Below are positions 16,985 to 25,552 of a stretch of DNA of 64,000 nt, piece after piece. This DNA is from Arthrobacter ramosus. Lineage in GTDB: Bacteria > Actinomycetota > Actinomycetes > Actinomycetales > Micrococcaceae. Location of the stretch: the NCBI RefSeq assembly GCF_039535095.1, contig NZ_BAAAWN010000001.1, positions 62,001 through 126,000 of the forward strand. Direction: 5' to 3'. Position numbers and translations under genes: made by a program. The notes beneath the pieces were generated by a model, which was not told where the DNA came from, did no database searches, and saw only the letters and a program-made list of their open reading frames with translations. How positions within the stretch are numbered: position 1 is the first letter of the stretch; each line of letters begins with the position of its first letter.

Positions 16985-18600
16985 TGCCAAGTCCTGATTC
17001 CGGCACCCCTGCTGTGGTGCGACCCGCCGCCATTTCCGCGCACGGGTGGGGCTGGCGGCACGCTGGCCGCACCACGCAGGCCATCCACGCCTTGGACCTG
17101 GACATCCGTCCCGGCGAGCGCGTGCTCCTGCTTGGCCCCTCGGGCGCGGGCAAGTCGACGCTCCTGCATGCCCTGGCGGGCGTTCTGGGCGAGGACGGTG
17201 ACGACGCCGACGAGACCGGCTCGTTGCTCGTGGATGGTGTTTCGCCGAAGGCCCAGCGGGGCCGTGCCGGACTCATGCAGCAGGACCCCGAAACCCAGGT
17301 GGTGCTTTCCCGGCTGGGCGACGACGTCGCTTTCGGCGCCGAGAACCTTTGCGTGCCGCGGGAAGAGATCTGGAAACGCGTCCATGAAGCGCTCGACGAC
17401 GTCGGGCTGCGGAACAGTTCCAGCGGCGACTTTGCGCTCGACCACCCGACGTCGGCGCTCTCGGGCGGGCAGAAACAGCGCCTTGCGCTCGCCGGCATCC
17501 TGGCCATGCGGCCTGGCTTGATCCTCCTGGACGAGCCGACCGCCAACCTGGACCCGGCTGGCGTGCTCGAGGTCCGCGATGCCGTGGGCCGCTGCCTGGA
17601 CAAGACCGGCGCCACCTTGGTGGTGGTGGAGCATCGGGTCTCGGTCTGGAAAGACCTTGTGGACCGGATCGTGGTCCTCCAGCCGGGCAGCTCCTCCTCC
17701 ACGGGAGGGTCGACGCCAGGGGTGCTCCTGGACGGCGATCCGGACACCGTTCTGGCTCAAGCAAGGGACATGCTCACTGCTGCGGGCGTCTGGGTGCCCG
17801 GGTACGTGCCGGCCACCCGGCCACGTTCGGGCACGGCCGCCGGCTCCGGAACAGCAGCCGGCTCCGGGGCGAGGAGCGGGGGAGAGCTGCTGCTCGCTAC
17901 ACAGGAGCTCGCGGTGTCCCGCGAAAGGCCGCGGCGCCGGGGGTTCAAAACCATCCTGCCCCTTCCTGTGCAGGCCGGACTCGACGCCGAAGTGCTCGCC
18001 GGGCAGGCCCTGACCATCACCGGCCCCAACGGCGCCGGAAAATCGACCTTCGCTTTGACCCTCGCGGGCCTGTTGGCACCAGTGTCCGGCACGGTGACTG
18101 CCGCCGTCGGGCTCAGTGAAGGCGCCGGCACCGACCCTTTCAAGTGGAAGGCCCAGCAGCTGATCTCCCGGATCGGGACCGTGTTCCAAGAGCCCGAGCA
18201 CCAGTTCGTCACCGGCCGCGTGCTCGACGAGCTCATGTTCGGCCCCAAGCACCTTGGCCATGGCGAGGAGCGAGTGGACGAATTGCTGGAGCGGCTGCGT
18301 CTGGGGCATCTCGTGGACGCCAATCCGTACACGCTCTCCGGGGGCGAAAAGCGGCGGCTATCCGTGGCCACGGTGCTCGCCGCGCACCCCCGCGTCCTGG
18401 TGCTGGACGAACCCACCTTCGGCCAGGACGCGAACACGTGGGCCGAGCTTGCGTCGTTCCTGTCCGAACTGCTCGACGCCGGCACATCCGTGGTTTCCGT
18501 AACCCACGACCAGGAATTCAGCTCCGTCCTGGGCGGCACCGAGATGCGGCTCGAGCCTGCGCTCCAAGGCGCGGCCCGGCAGGAAGCGGGTGCGGCATGA
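16984..18600 (+). CDS. ykoD: ECF transporter double ATPase YkoD
   Basis: This 538-residue protein with two ABC ATPase domains energises the thiamine-precursor ECF transporter. The first domain has Walker A GPSGAGKST (51-59), signature LSGGQKQRLAL and Walker B LILLDEPTANLD. The second has GPNGAGKST, LSGGEKRRLSV and VLVLDEPTFGQD. A Gly/Ser/Ala-rich linker with repeated SGTAAGSG joins them. The start ATG 16984 overlaps the ykoE stop; longer in-frame readings begin inside ykoE and are rejected. Its stop overlaps the ykoC start (ATGA). Confidence 0.93.
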   Translation: MPSPDSGTPAVVRPAAISAHGWGWRHAGRTTQAIHALDLDIRPGERVLLLGPSGAGKSTLLHALAGVLGEDGDDADETGSLLVDGVSPKAQRGRAGLMQQDPETQVVLSRLGDDVAFGAENLCVPREEIWKRVHEALDDVGLRNSSSGDFALDHPTSALSGGQKQRLALAGILAMRPGLILLDEPTANLDPAGVLEVRDAVGRCLDKTGATLVVVEHRVSVWKDLVDRIVVLQPGSSSSTGGSTPGVLLDGDPDTVLAQARDMLTAAGVWVPGYVPATRPRSGTAAGSGTAAGSGARSGGELLLATQELAVSRERPRRRGFKTILPLPVQAGLDAEVLAGQALTITGPNGAGKSTFALTLAGLLAPVSGTVTAAVGLSEGAGTDPFKWKAQQLISRIGTVFQEPEHQFVTGRVLDELMFGPKHLGHGEERVDELLERLRLGHLVDANPYTLSGGEKRRLSVATVLAAHPRVLVLDEPTFGQDANTWAELASFLSELLDAGTSVVSVTHDQEFSSVLGGTEMRLEPALQGAARQEAGAA

Positions 18601-19400
18601 GGCAAACCCTGACCCTGCGCGGTAACAATGCCCTTCTGAGTCGCGCGAATCCGCTGGCCAAGTTCGTGTCGGTCTTCCTGATCACCTTGGTGTTGGCGCT
18701 GTCCATTGACCTGGTGTCCGCCTCGACGGCGCTCCTCGGCGAACTGGCGCTATTCCCCCTCGCGGGGCTCACCGTGCGCTTGTTGTGGCAGCGCGGCTGG
18801 CCCCTGATCATCGCGGCGGCGCTGGGCGGCTGGAGCACCGCGATCCTGTCGGCCGACAGGGGCAGGATACTGCTAGACGTCGGGATCTGGTCTATCAGCG
18901 AAGGCTCGCTGCAGCTGGGACTCGGGTTCATGCTGCGCGGCTTGGCGATCGCGTTGCCGGCCATTCTCCTGATGAGTTGCACCGACCCGACCGATCTCGC
19001 CGATGCCCTGGCGCAGAAGGCGAAACTGCCGCACCGTTTTGTCTTGGGCACCTTGGCCGCGCTGCGGCTCGTGGGGCTCATGGCGGAGGAGTGGCAGACC
19101 ATCGGTATGGCACGGCGCGCGCGGGGTGTCGGCTCGCACGGGAGCCCGCAGCAACGCTTCAAGGCCATGCTCGGCCAAAGCTTCGGGCTGCTGGTCCAAG
19201 CGATCCGTCGTGCGTCCCGCTTGGCTGTGACGATGGAGGCGCGAGGCTTCGGCGGTGGACGGCGGACCTGGGCGCGCGAATCCACCTACAGCCGCCTGGA
19301 CGTCTGGGTTCTGGCTGGCGGGTTGGTCATCGCAGCCGCGGCCGTGCTCGCGGCCCAATGGGCAGGGACGTGGCACTTCGTCTGGCTGAAGCAGGGTTAG
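18597..19400 (+). CDS. ykoC: ECF transporter transmembrane component YkoC (EcfT-type)
   Basis: This 267-residue integral membrane protein couples the ATPases to the S component. It starts at ATG 18597, overlapping ykoD by four bases. The N-terminus NPLAKFVSVFLITLVLA and the cytoplasmic coupling motifs ARRARGVG (about residue 172) and MEARGFGGG (about 213) are the two Ala-Arg-Gly motifs of EcfT proteins. Third gene of the riboswitch-controlled operon; the next genes have their own promoter. Confidence 0.91.
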   Translation: MRQTLTLRGNNALLSRANPLAKFVSVFLITLVLALSIDLVSASTALLGELALFPLAGLTVRLLWQRGWPLIIAAALGGWSTAILSADRGRILLDVGIWSISEGSLQLGLGFMLRGLAIALPAILLMSCTDPTDLADALAQKAKLPHRFVLGTLAALRLVGLMAEEWQTIGMARRARGVGSHGSPQQRFKAMLGQSFGLLVQAIRRASRLAVTMEARGFGGGRRTWARESTYSRLDVWVLAGGLVIAAAAVLAAQWAGTWHFVWLKQG

Positions 19401-19454
19401 AGATTCGGTGAGTCTTTCGAAAGCAAGATTTAATACTCAAATGAGAAAAGATTC

Positions 19455-19483
19455 TTGAATTGCCTTCCTGGCCGCCATACGCT
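19455..19483 (+). promoter_or_regulatory. Candidate sigma-70-type promoter for the small-gene cassette
   Basis: TTGAAT (19455-19460) and TACGCT (19478-19483) are separated by 17 bp in a locally AT-rich stretch after ykoC. The next start codon (19526) lies about 36 bases after the predicted transcription start and has a strong ribosome site. Confidence 0.5.
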
Positions 19484-19525
19484 TGATGCGAGAGTTTGAA
19501 ACGCCCGCATCGGAGGAGTGGCAGC

Positions 19526-19756
19526 ATGGGATCGACATTGCAGAAAGCACCAAGGCAGCAAGGACTGCGCCCCAGGCGACCGCTCGCCGTCGCGTCCACT
19601 GGCGACCACTGCCCGGTGAGCGGGACGTGGGTGGCGGAGGGCGAAGAGATGCGATCGCAGCGTTTCTTCGAGGGAAACATCATGCCTCCCGTGCAGGACG
19701 CGTCCGTGGTGTGGAGGCTCGCCGAAGCCGCCTCCCCTTGGCATGTACTCGTATAG
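19526..19756 (+). CDS. Small protein with CPVSGTW motif, function unknown
   Basis: This 76-residue protein starts at ATG 19526 with a GGAGGAG site seven bases upstream (19512-19518), which is the main support for it. After a basic N-terminal stretch (RQQGLRPRRPLAV) comes a compact segment GDHCPVSGTWVAEGEE, then RRFFEGNIMPP-like residues (RSQRFFEGNIMPP) and VVWRLAEA. This pattern resembles short bacterial CxxSGxW proteins predicted to form a small beta fold. A second small gene with an equally strong ribosome site follows 79 bp later. No function can be assigned. Confidence 0.6.
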   Translation: MGSTLQKAPRQQGLRPRRPLAVASTGDHCPVSGTWVAEGEEMRSQRFFEGNIMPPVQDASVVWRLAEAASPWHVLV

Positions 19757-19835
19757 AGCCGGACTGGAGCACGGGCTACATCTGGGCGCGAGCCTGGGAC
19801 GACGAGGCCGCGGCGTGGAACAGGAGGGACGGCGA

Positions 19836-20327
19836 ATGCCGTCCGAGCGTCGTCCACTAAGCGCCGCTGAGGATGATGAGCTAGTCCGGATTCGGCAGTC
19901 TTTGGTGGCGGCCCGTTTGGTTCGGGCCCGCATCGACAGCAGCATCAGGACACTGCTGCGCGTTCGTGGAGAACGGGTGGCACTGGCGTTGGCGGACCGG
20001 CTTCCAGTGACCGGCATTGCGGCAGCTTCTGGAATAAAGCGCATTGAGGTCAAGCGGGTGGGCATCGGCTACCTGGAGCTGCCTTTTAGCGGCCTTGGAC
20101 ACGATGTCCATCTGCTCGGCCTTAATGGCGTCGCGCGGGCCCTGGCGGCCGCGATGGATGAGAAGTCCAGGTGCGAGGAGCGGATGCAGGCTGCAGTCCT
20201 TATGGCCCTGCGCAGCGGGATGTTGGATGTTTTTGCTGTGGCATCCCTGACGGGAACCACGGCGGAGAGGATTCGCGAGACGGTGCGTGGTGCTAAATTG
20301 CCAACGTGTATCGCACGAAACGACTAG
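19836..20327 (+). CDS. Hypothetical helical, possibly DNA-binding protein
   Basis: The protein has 163 residues from ATG 19836, which has an excellent AGGAGGG site (19822-19828) with a 7-base spacer. An upstream in-frame ATG at 19743 would overlap the preceding small gene and lacks a site. The sequence is almost all helical. It has two helix-turn-helix-like patches, ALADRLPVTGIAAASGIKR (about residues 48-66) and VFAVASLTGTTAERIRETV near the C-terminus. It sits between a small CPVSGTW protein and the HTH-MurA gene, all on one strand. Not recognised as a known family; regulation of its neighbours is a guess. Confidence 0.6.
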   Translation: MPSERRPLSAAEDDELVRIRQSLVAARLVRARIDSSIRTLLRVRGERVALALADRLPVTGIAAASGIKRIEVKRVGIGYLELPFSGLGHDVHLLGLNGVARALAAAMDEKSRCEERMQAAVLMALRSGMLDVFAVASLTGTTAERIRETVRGAKLPTCIARND

Positions 20328-20380
20328 CATGCGGCAAATACGGCGTGTTGCGCCACAAAATGGGCTCCGGGTAGACCATT

Positions 20381-20386
20381 TATGAT
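20381..20386 (+). promoter_or_regulatory. -10 box, probably giving a leaderless murA-like mRNA
   Basis: TATGAT ends 11 bp before ATG 20398, so transcription would begin within a few bases of the start codon. No ribosome site is present. No good -35 is seen at the usual spacing. Confidence 0.45.
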
Positions 20387-20397
20387 ATTTATTGGTC

Positions 20398-21921
20398 ATG
20401 ACGCAACCGACTGCCGAACATGTAGGTCTCCTTCTTCGCGACGCCCGCGGCGAAAAGGGTTGGACACAGGGACAGCTCGCTTCGGAACTGGGCACCAGCC
20501 AAAGCGCCATTGCCCGGATGGAACAGGGCAAGCAGAACCTCAGCCTCCGCATGATCGAGCGCCTTGAGTCGATCTTCGGGCGAACCATCGTCAAAGTCGG
20601 CAAACGGCAGATGACCCACTTGCGCGTGGAGGGCGGACGCACGCTCTCCGGCTCGGTGGACGTCAACAGCAGCAAGAACGCCGGCGTCGCACTGCTTTGC
20701 GCGAGCCTCATCAATCGCGGCACCACCACCTTGCGTCGGCTTGCCCGGATCGAAGAGGTCAACCGGATCGTCGAGGTCTTGACCTCCATCGGTGTCGAGT
20801 GCACCTGGCTGAACGGCAACGATCTGCGCATCCGCCGCCCGGAGACCCTGGACCTCGCCTCCATGGACGTGGAGGCCGCTCGCCGCACGCGCAGCGTCAT
20901 CATGCTGCTGGGCCCCCTCCTCGATGAGGCGGCCTCGTATCAACTGCCCTACGCCGGCGGATGCGATCTCGGGACCCGAACCGTGGAACCGCACATGCAG
21001 GCGTTGCGGCAGTTCGGACTCTCGGTGGAGGCCAAGTCCGGCTTCTATTCCGTGCAGGCCCCACCGGCCGACGGCGACCACCGCACCTTCGTGCTCACGG
21101 AGCGCGGTGACACCGTGACGGAGAATGCCATCATGGCCGCCGCACACCGCAGCGGTACCACCGTGATTCGCAATGCCAGCCCCAATTACATGGTGCAGGA
21201 CCTCTGTTTCTACTTGCAGGGGCTTGGCGTGGTGATCGACGGCATCGGGACAACCACCCTGAAGATCACGGGCCGCCCGGCGATCGACGTCGACATTGAG
21301 TACTTCCCGTCCGAAGACCCGATTGAGGCCATGAGCCTGATCACCGCGGGCATCGTGACCAACTCGGAGGTCACCATCTGCCGGGTCCCCATCGAGTTCA
21401 TGGAGATCGAACTGGCCACGCTTGAGCAGATGGGCCAGCAGCTCGACATCTCCGGCGAGTACTTTGCGCGCAACGGACGGACGCGCCTTGTGGATGTCAC
21501 CACCAAGCCATCACGATTGCGTGCCCCGGAGGACAAGATCCATCCGATGCCGTTCCCCGGGCTGAACATCGACAACTTGCCGTTCTTCGCGGTCATTGCC
21601 GGCAACGCCGAGGGCCAGACCATGATCCACGACTGGGTCTACGAGAACCGGGCAATCTATTTGACGGAGCTCAACAAGCTCGGCGCCCAGGTTCAACTGC
21701 TCGATCCGCACCGCATCTACGTCAATGGCCCCACCAAATGGCGCGGCGCGGAAGTCGGATGCCCCCCGGCGCTCCGACCCGCAGCTTGCCTGCTGTTGGC
21801 CATGCTGGCGGCCCGGGGCACGTCCGAGTTGCGCAACATCTACGTGATTGAGCGCGGATACGAGGACCTGGCCGAGCGGCTCAACACCATCGGTGCCAAG
21901 ATCGAGTACTTCCAGGACTGA
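20398..21921 (+). CDS. MurA-like enolpyruvyl transferase with N-terminal XRE helix-turn-helix
   Basis: The 507-residue fusion has residues 1-65 as an XRE/Cro-type HTH (LLRDARGEKGWTQGQLASEL then TSQSAIARMEQGKQNLS). Residues from about 75 onward are a UDP-GlcNAc 1-carboxyvinyltransferase fold, which in MurA starts peptidoglycan synthesis. Key MurA features are kept: SSKNA (the Lys/Asn pair), YAGGCDLGTRTVEPH with the catalytic Cys, the general-acid Asp in NIDNLPFF, and LRPAA near the C-terminus. Similar HTH-MurA paralogues occur in actinobacteria beside an ordinary MurA. Whether this copy is an enzyme, a regulator or both is unknown. Probably leaderless. Confidence 0.85.
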   Translation: MTQPTAEHVGLLLRDARGEKGWTQGQLASELGTSQSAIARMEQGKQNLSLRMIERLESIFGRTIVKVGKRQMTHLRVEGGRTLSGSVDVNSSKNAGVALLCASLINRGTTTLRRLARIEEVNRIVEVLTSIGVECTWLNGNDLRIRRPETLDLASMDVEAARRTRSVIMLLGPLLDEAASYQLPYAGGCDLGTRTVEPHMQALRQFGLSVEAKSGFYSVQAPPADGDHRTFVLTERGDTVTENAIMAAAHRSGTTVIRNASPNYMVQDLCFYLQGLGVVIDGIGTTTLKITGRPAIDVDIEYFPSEDPIEAMSLITAGIVTNSEVTICRVPIEFMEIELATLEQMGQQLDISGEYFARNGRTRLVDVTTKPSRLRAPEDKIHPMPFPGLNIDNLPFFAVIAGNAEGQTMIHDWVYENRAIYLTELNKLGAQVQLLDPHRIYVNGPTKWRGAEVGCPPALRPAACLLLAMLAARGTSELRNIYVIERGYEDLAERLNTIGAKIEYFQD

Positions 21922-21928
21922 CGACGTC

Positions 21929-22020
21929 GGATTTTGCACGATCATTCGCCGCAGCTGGCTAGCAAACCGCGGAATCGTCGAGCCAGACTATTTGTCCAGC
22001 GGAATGATTGTGCAGAATCC
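21929..22020. repeat. Palindromic intergenic repeat, copy B
   Basis: The left arm GGATTTTGCACGATCATTC (21929-21947) pairs with GAATGATTGTGCAGAATCC (22002-22020), matching 17 of 19 positions. The interior shares GCCGCAGCTG and CGGAATCG with copy C. It exactly fills the gap between the convergent HTH-MurA and AbiEi/DUF559 genes, so it could act as a bidirectional terminator. Confidence 0.8.
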
Positions 22021-22021
22021 T

Positions 22022-22846
22022 TCACCCGCGAGGGCAGCCGCGTTCCAGCATGGCTCGGATTTCCCGGAGAACGGCGTCCGGATTGTTCCATATTTGTTCG
22101 GGTGGGTAGCTCAACACTGCGTAACCCTGGGTTTGCGCGACGTTGGACCGGCTCATGTCCCTGCGCCAGGCTTCGCGTGAACCGTGGAATTGGAAGCCGT
22201 TGATCTCAACAACGAGCCAGCCTTCGATCAGGAAGTCCACCCGCCCGACGCAGGCGATCTGGACTTGGCGGCGGAACTTGAACCCCGCTGATTCGAATAG
22301 GAGTCGCGCGCTGATCTCTGGTACCGACTCCGACAAACCGTCAGCCTTTGCCAGGCGCATCCGGGCGGCTCCGTAGTATTTTGCAGTCAATTCGGACTCA
22401 AGAACGGCCCTTGGTACACCGTGATGCTGGATGGCAGACTGCGCCATGGCTATGGCGTCTACTTCGCTGAGGCATGTCAGTCCGTGAATAACGGTGTCCT
22501 CAAGGCTAGCGATGGGCAGATTTTGGTCCGGTTCGAATCGAAGGCGGCCATGCCTGGCGAAGTGTCGGCCGCGGTGATGTTTGCTGACCAGATGTGGGCT
22601 CCCCGGCCGGTCCTTGAGCCAAAGCTGGTAACGGGAGGCGCTGGATGCGCAGGTCAGGAGTGAATTGTCGATGATGGCCTGCAGAAATTCGGGGTCCGCG
22701 TCCGGTAAGGCCCAGACACCTTTGCGCGGTTGGACAGCTCCGGCAGAAGCCAATCCGCGCACAGCGCGCTCGGAGTAGCCCTCCCGGCGTAGCAAGCCAA
22801 CCCGGGCTACTCCGCCGAGCGATTTCAAGAATTCCAACGGGTCCAT
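22022..22846 (-). CDS. AbiEi-like winged-helix plus DUF559 (VSR-fold) nuclease-like protein
   Basis: This 274-residue protein has an N-terminal 60-residue segment (GGVARVGLLRREGYSERAV and so on to GVWALPDA) like the helix-turn-helix found in AbiEi-type antitoxins. The C-terminal part, GRVDFLIEGWLVVEINGFQF (about 203-222) followed by HGSREAWRRD, is the DUF559/very-short-patch-repair nuclease fold with the Asp and Glu of the active site. Many copies of this two-domain type occur per actinobacterial genome, generally as orphans without a toxin. Function unknown; DNA end processing or defence is possible. It is flanked by palindromic repeats B and C. Confidence 0.75.
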   Translation of the reverse strand: MDPLEFLKSLGGVARVGLLRREGYSERAVRGLASAGAVQPRKGVWALPDADPEFLQAIIDNSLLTCASSASRYQLWLKDRPGSPHLVSKHHRGRHFARHGRLRFEPDQNLPIASLEDTVIHGLTCLSEVDAIAMAQSAIQHHGVPRAVLESELTAKYYGAARMRLAKADGLSESVPEISARLLFESAGFKFRRQVQIACVGRVDFLIEGWLVVEINGFQFHGSREAWRRDMSRSNVAQTQGYAVLSYPPEQIWNNPDAVLREIRAMLERGCPRG

Positions 22847-22935
22847 GGATCGAGCTAGCCACGATTCCGGCCCTCTTTGGCCCGGGAAATGACTCTATGT
22901 GGACAGACCGGGCTGTGGAGGAGCGGTCCGGCGTC

Positions 22936-23027
22936 GGATTTCGCACGATGATTCGCCGCAGCTGAGGGACCGGTCACGGAATCGCGCGCCTCGGAAGTTC
23001 ATCCAGCAGAATGATCCAGCAGAATCC
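22936..23027. repeat. Palindromic intergenic repeat, copy C
   Basis: The left arm GGATTTCGCACGATGATTC (22936-22954) faces GAATGATCCAGCAGAATCC (23009-23027), matching 14 of 19. The left half is nearly identical to copy B (GATTYGCACGAT then ATTCGCCGCAGCTG), and the right half is identical to the right arm of copy A. A partial duplication, ATCCAGCAGAATGATCCAGCAGAAT, split as two ATCCAGCAGAAT units, marks its right end. Lies in the 243-bp gap before the YbdK-type gene. Confidence 0.78.
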
Positions 23028-23089
23028 TTCGGGGGGGCCGCAAAATCCCGAGCTGTCTTGGCGAGGCTGCCATGGCGCACAATTGATCC

Positions 23090-24334
23090 GTGCGCACTTT
23101 TGGTGTGGAAGAGGAATTGCTGATCGTCGATCCCGTGACCGGCGAGCCGCTCGCCCTTGCCGACGCGCTCCTCTCGGGGCCCGCCAACGACGGCCCGGCC
23201 CAGGACGGCCCCGAAGCCGGTCCGCCCCTTGAAGAGATCGACGGCCCTGATACCGGCCTAAGCCACGAGCTCAAGCTTGAACAGATCGAAACCCAGACCC
23301 GGCCATGCCGCAGCTACGCCGAGCTCCTGCACCAGATCCGCAGGGCCCGGGGCCTCGCGAGCCACGCCGCACGGCGCCACGGCGCAAGGATCGCCGCGTT
23401 GGCCACATCACCGGTGGACGCCGCATTGCACACCACTCCGGATCCTCGGTACGCCATCATGCTCGAACGCTTCGGCATCACCGCGCACGAACAGCTCACG
23501 TGCGGATTCCACGTCCACACTTCGATCGAGTCCCCGGAGGAAGGCGTGATGGTCCTGGACCGCATCCGGGACAAGCTCGCTGTCTTCACCGCGATCAGCG
23601 CCAATTCGCCGTACTGGCGGGGACTGGCTACGGGTTTTGAGAGCTACCGGACGCAGGCGTGGAACCGCTGGCCGTCGTCGGGGCCGTCAGCCATCTTCGG
23701 TTCCTTGGCTTCCTACCGGCGAGTTGTCTCGAGGCTCATCGAAACGGGAGTGTTGCTGGACGAGGGGATGGTTTACTTCGACGCCAGGCTGTCGCGGCAC
23801 GTTCCCACCGTGGAGGTCCGGGTGGCCGATGTCTGCCTCCGGGCCGAGGATGCGGCGCTCATCGCGGTGCTCGTCAGGGCCTTGGTTGAGACTTCTGTTC
23901 GTGAGTACCATGCCGGAATAGAGCCGGCGGCCGTGCCTACGGCGCTTTTGCGGATGGCGTCCTGGCAGGCAAGCAACTTTGGACTCCGCACCGAACTGCT
24001 GGACTTCGGAACCTTCCGCCCGGAGCCCGCCGCGGACGTCGTCTGGTCGTTGGTGGAGTATCTGGAACCTGTGCTCGCCGAACAGGGTGAATTCGACTTG
24101 GTCCAAACCGGCGTGGCAGCCATCCTGGGCCGCGGCAACGGCGCTATCGAACAGCGTGGTGTTGCCGGGCGCTGGAGCGAGACCAACGGGGGCGCGCCCG
24201 ACGCCGCCGGGTTGGCCGCCGTCGTCGAGCACGCCGTTCAGATCACGATGCGCTCGGAGAGGGACGAGAGCGACACCAAGCCGCAGCCCGTCCTCACCTG
24301 GGTGCGCCAGGACTGGCGCGAAGCGCCGGGTTAA
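23090..24334 (+). CDS. Carboxylate-amine ligase, YbdK/GCS2 family
   Basis: This 414-residue protein of the glutamate-cysteine ligase family 2 begins with the signature [19 protein letters not shown]. It contains [20 protein letters not shown] (about 141-160), [10 protein letters not shown] and [10 protein letters not shown], which line the ATP/glutamate site. Family members make gamma-glutamyl peptides in vitro. Actinobacteria use mycothiol rather than glutathione, so the physiological substrate is uncertain. The start is GTG 23090, which agrees with the conserved N-terminus although no strong ribosome site is visible. It converges with metZ with only 9 bp between stops. Confidence 0.88.
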   Translation: MRTFGVEEELLIVDPVTGEPLALADALLSGPANDGPAQDGPEAGPPLEEIDGPDTGLSHELKLEQIETQTRPCRSYAELLHQIRRARGLASHAARRHGARIAALATSPVDAALHTTPDPRYAIMLERFGITAHEQLTCGFHVHTSIESPEEGVMVLDRIRDKLAVFTAISANSPYWRGLATGFESYRTQAWNRWPSSGPSAIFGSLASYRRVVSRLIETGVLLDEGMVYFDARLSRHVPTVEVRVADVCLRAEDAALIAVLVRALVETSVREYHAGIEPAAVPTALLRMASWQASNFGLRTELLDFGTFRPEPAADVVWSLVEYLEPVLAEQGEFDLVQTGVAAILGRGNGAIEQRGVAGRWSETNGGAPDAAGLAAVVEHAVQITMRSERDESDTKPQPVLTWVRQDWREAPG

Positions 24335-24343
24335 CCCGCCGGG

Positions 24344-25552
24344 CTAGATCTGCTTGAGGGCCCGCTCCAGGTCCCCGATGAGGTCGCCCACATCCTCCAG
24401 CCCCACCGAAAGCCGCACGACGCCGTCGCTCAGGCCAATGGCCGCTCGGCCTTCCGGACCCATGGCGCGGTGCGTGGTCGTGGCGGGGTGGGTGATGAGG
24501 GACTTTGAGTCGCCGAGGTTGTTCGAGATGTCGATGACGGCGAGACCGTCCAGCAGCGCGAAGGCGGCCTCTTTCGCCGATCGCCCCGCCGAGGGGAGCA
24601 GCTCAAAGGTGAGCACGGTTCCGCCGGCCTTCATTTGCTTCGCGGCCAGCTCGTACTGTGGGTGCGACTTCAGCAGGGGGTACTTGACCCAACTGATGGC
24701 CGGCTGATCCTCAAGCCATTCGGCGATCCGCAACGCAGACGCCGAGGAGTGGTTGACGCGCAGCGCCATGGTCTCCAGGCCTTTGGTCAGGACCCAGGCG
24801 TTGAACGCGGAAAGCGACGGACCGGTGTGCCGCATGAGCTGCTTGACGGGACCGTCGATGAACTCCTTGGTGCCCAGGATCGCTCCGCCCAGGACCCGGC
24901 CTTGGCCATCGATGTGCTTGGTGCCCGAGTAGACAATCACGTCTGCGCCGAGATCGCCGCAGCGCTGCAGCAGGGGAGTGGCAAAGACGTTGTCGACGAC
25001 GACGGTGGCGCCCGCCGCGTGAGCGAGCTCGCTCACCGCCGCGATGTCCACGATTTCCTGCATGGGGTTCGACGGCGACTCGAAGAAGACTGCCGTTGTC
25101 GGCTCGGACAACGCGGCACGCCACTGGTCCAGGTCGGGTCCGTCGACGAAGACGGTCTCGACGCCCCAGCGCGGCAGGATCTCGTTGAGGATCACGAAAC
25201 AGGAACCGAAGAGCGAGCGGGCGGCGACCACGCGGTCACCAGCAGCCAGCAACGCACCGAGGGCGGTGAAGACAGCAGACATGCCCGACGCCGTCGCGAA
25301 GCACGCTTCGGTGCCTTCCAACAGGCGGAGGCGCTCCTGGAAAGTGGCCACGGAGGGGTTGCCGTAACGGGAGTAGACGAAGCGCTCGTCCTCGCCCGTG
25401 AATGCGCGCTCGGCGGCGGCGGCGGACTCATAGACGAAGCCGGAGTTCAGGAAGACGGCCTCGGACGTTTCTTGGAAGTTGGTGCGGTCGAGACCGCCGC
25501 GGACTGCCTGGGTGTCAGGGCTCCAGCCGGCGGCGTCAGGATTGAAAGTCAC
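24344..25552 (-). CDS. metZ: O-succinylhomoserine sulfhydrylase
   Basis: This 402-residue PLP-dependent enzyme of the Cys/Met metabolism family makes homocysteine directly from an O-acyl homoserine and sulfide. The PLP lysine lies in VYSGTKHIDGQGRVLGG (about residue 213). RYGNPSVATFQERL and ATGSGMSAV-like blocks (FATASGMSAVF) are conserved, and TQAVRGGLDRTNFQETSE at the N-terminus is typical of MetZ rather than MetB. It is the last gene of an operon with a rhodanese and a DUF1737 protein behind a SAM-sensing riboswitch, which fits methionine control. Its ATG directly abuts the rhodanese stop. Confidence 0.92.
   Translation of the reverse strand: MTFNPDAAGWSPDTQAVRGGLDRTNFQETSEAVFLNSGFVYESAAAAERAFTGEDERFVYSRYGNPSVATFQERLRLLEGTEACFATASGMSAVFTALGALLAAGDRVVAARSLFGSCFVILNEILPRWGVETVFVDGPDLDQWRAALSEPTTAVFFESPSNPMQEIVDIAAVSELAHAAGATVVVDNVFATPLLQRCGDLGADVIVYSGTKHIDGQGRVLGGAILGTKEFIDGPVKQLMRHTGPSLSAFNAWVLTKGLETMALRVNHSSASALRIAEWLEDQPAISWVKYPLLKSHPQYELAAKQMKAGGTVLTFELLPSAGRSAKEAAFALLDGLAVIDISNNLGDSKSLITHPATTTHRAMGPEGRAAIGLSDGVVRLSVGLEDVGDLIGDLERALKQI

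Noticed and set aside
15982..23027. Insertion sequence or CRISPR origin for the palindromic repeats
   Set aside because: No transposase frame, no target duplication that I can see, and no regular spacing with spacers; three isolated dyads only.
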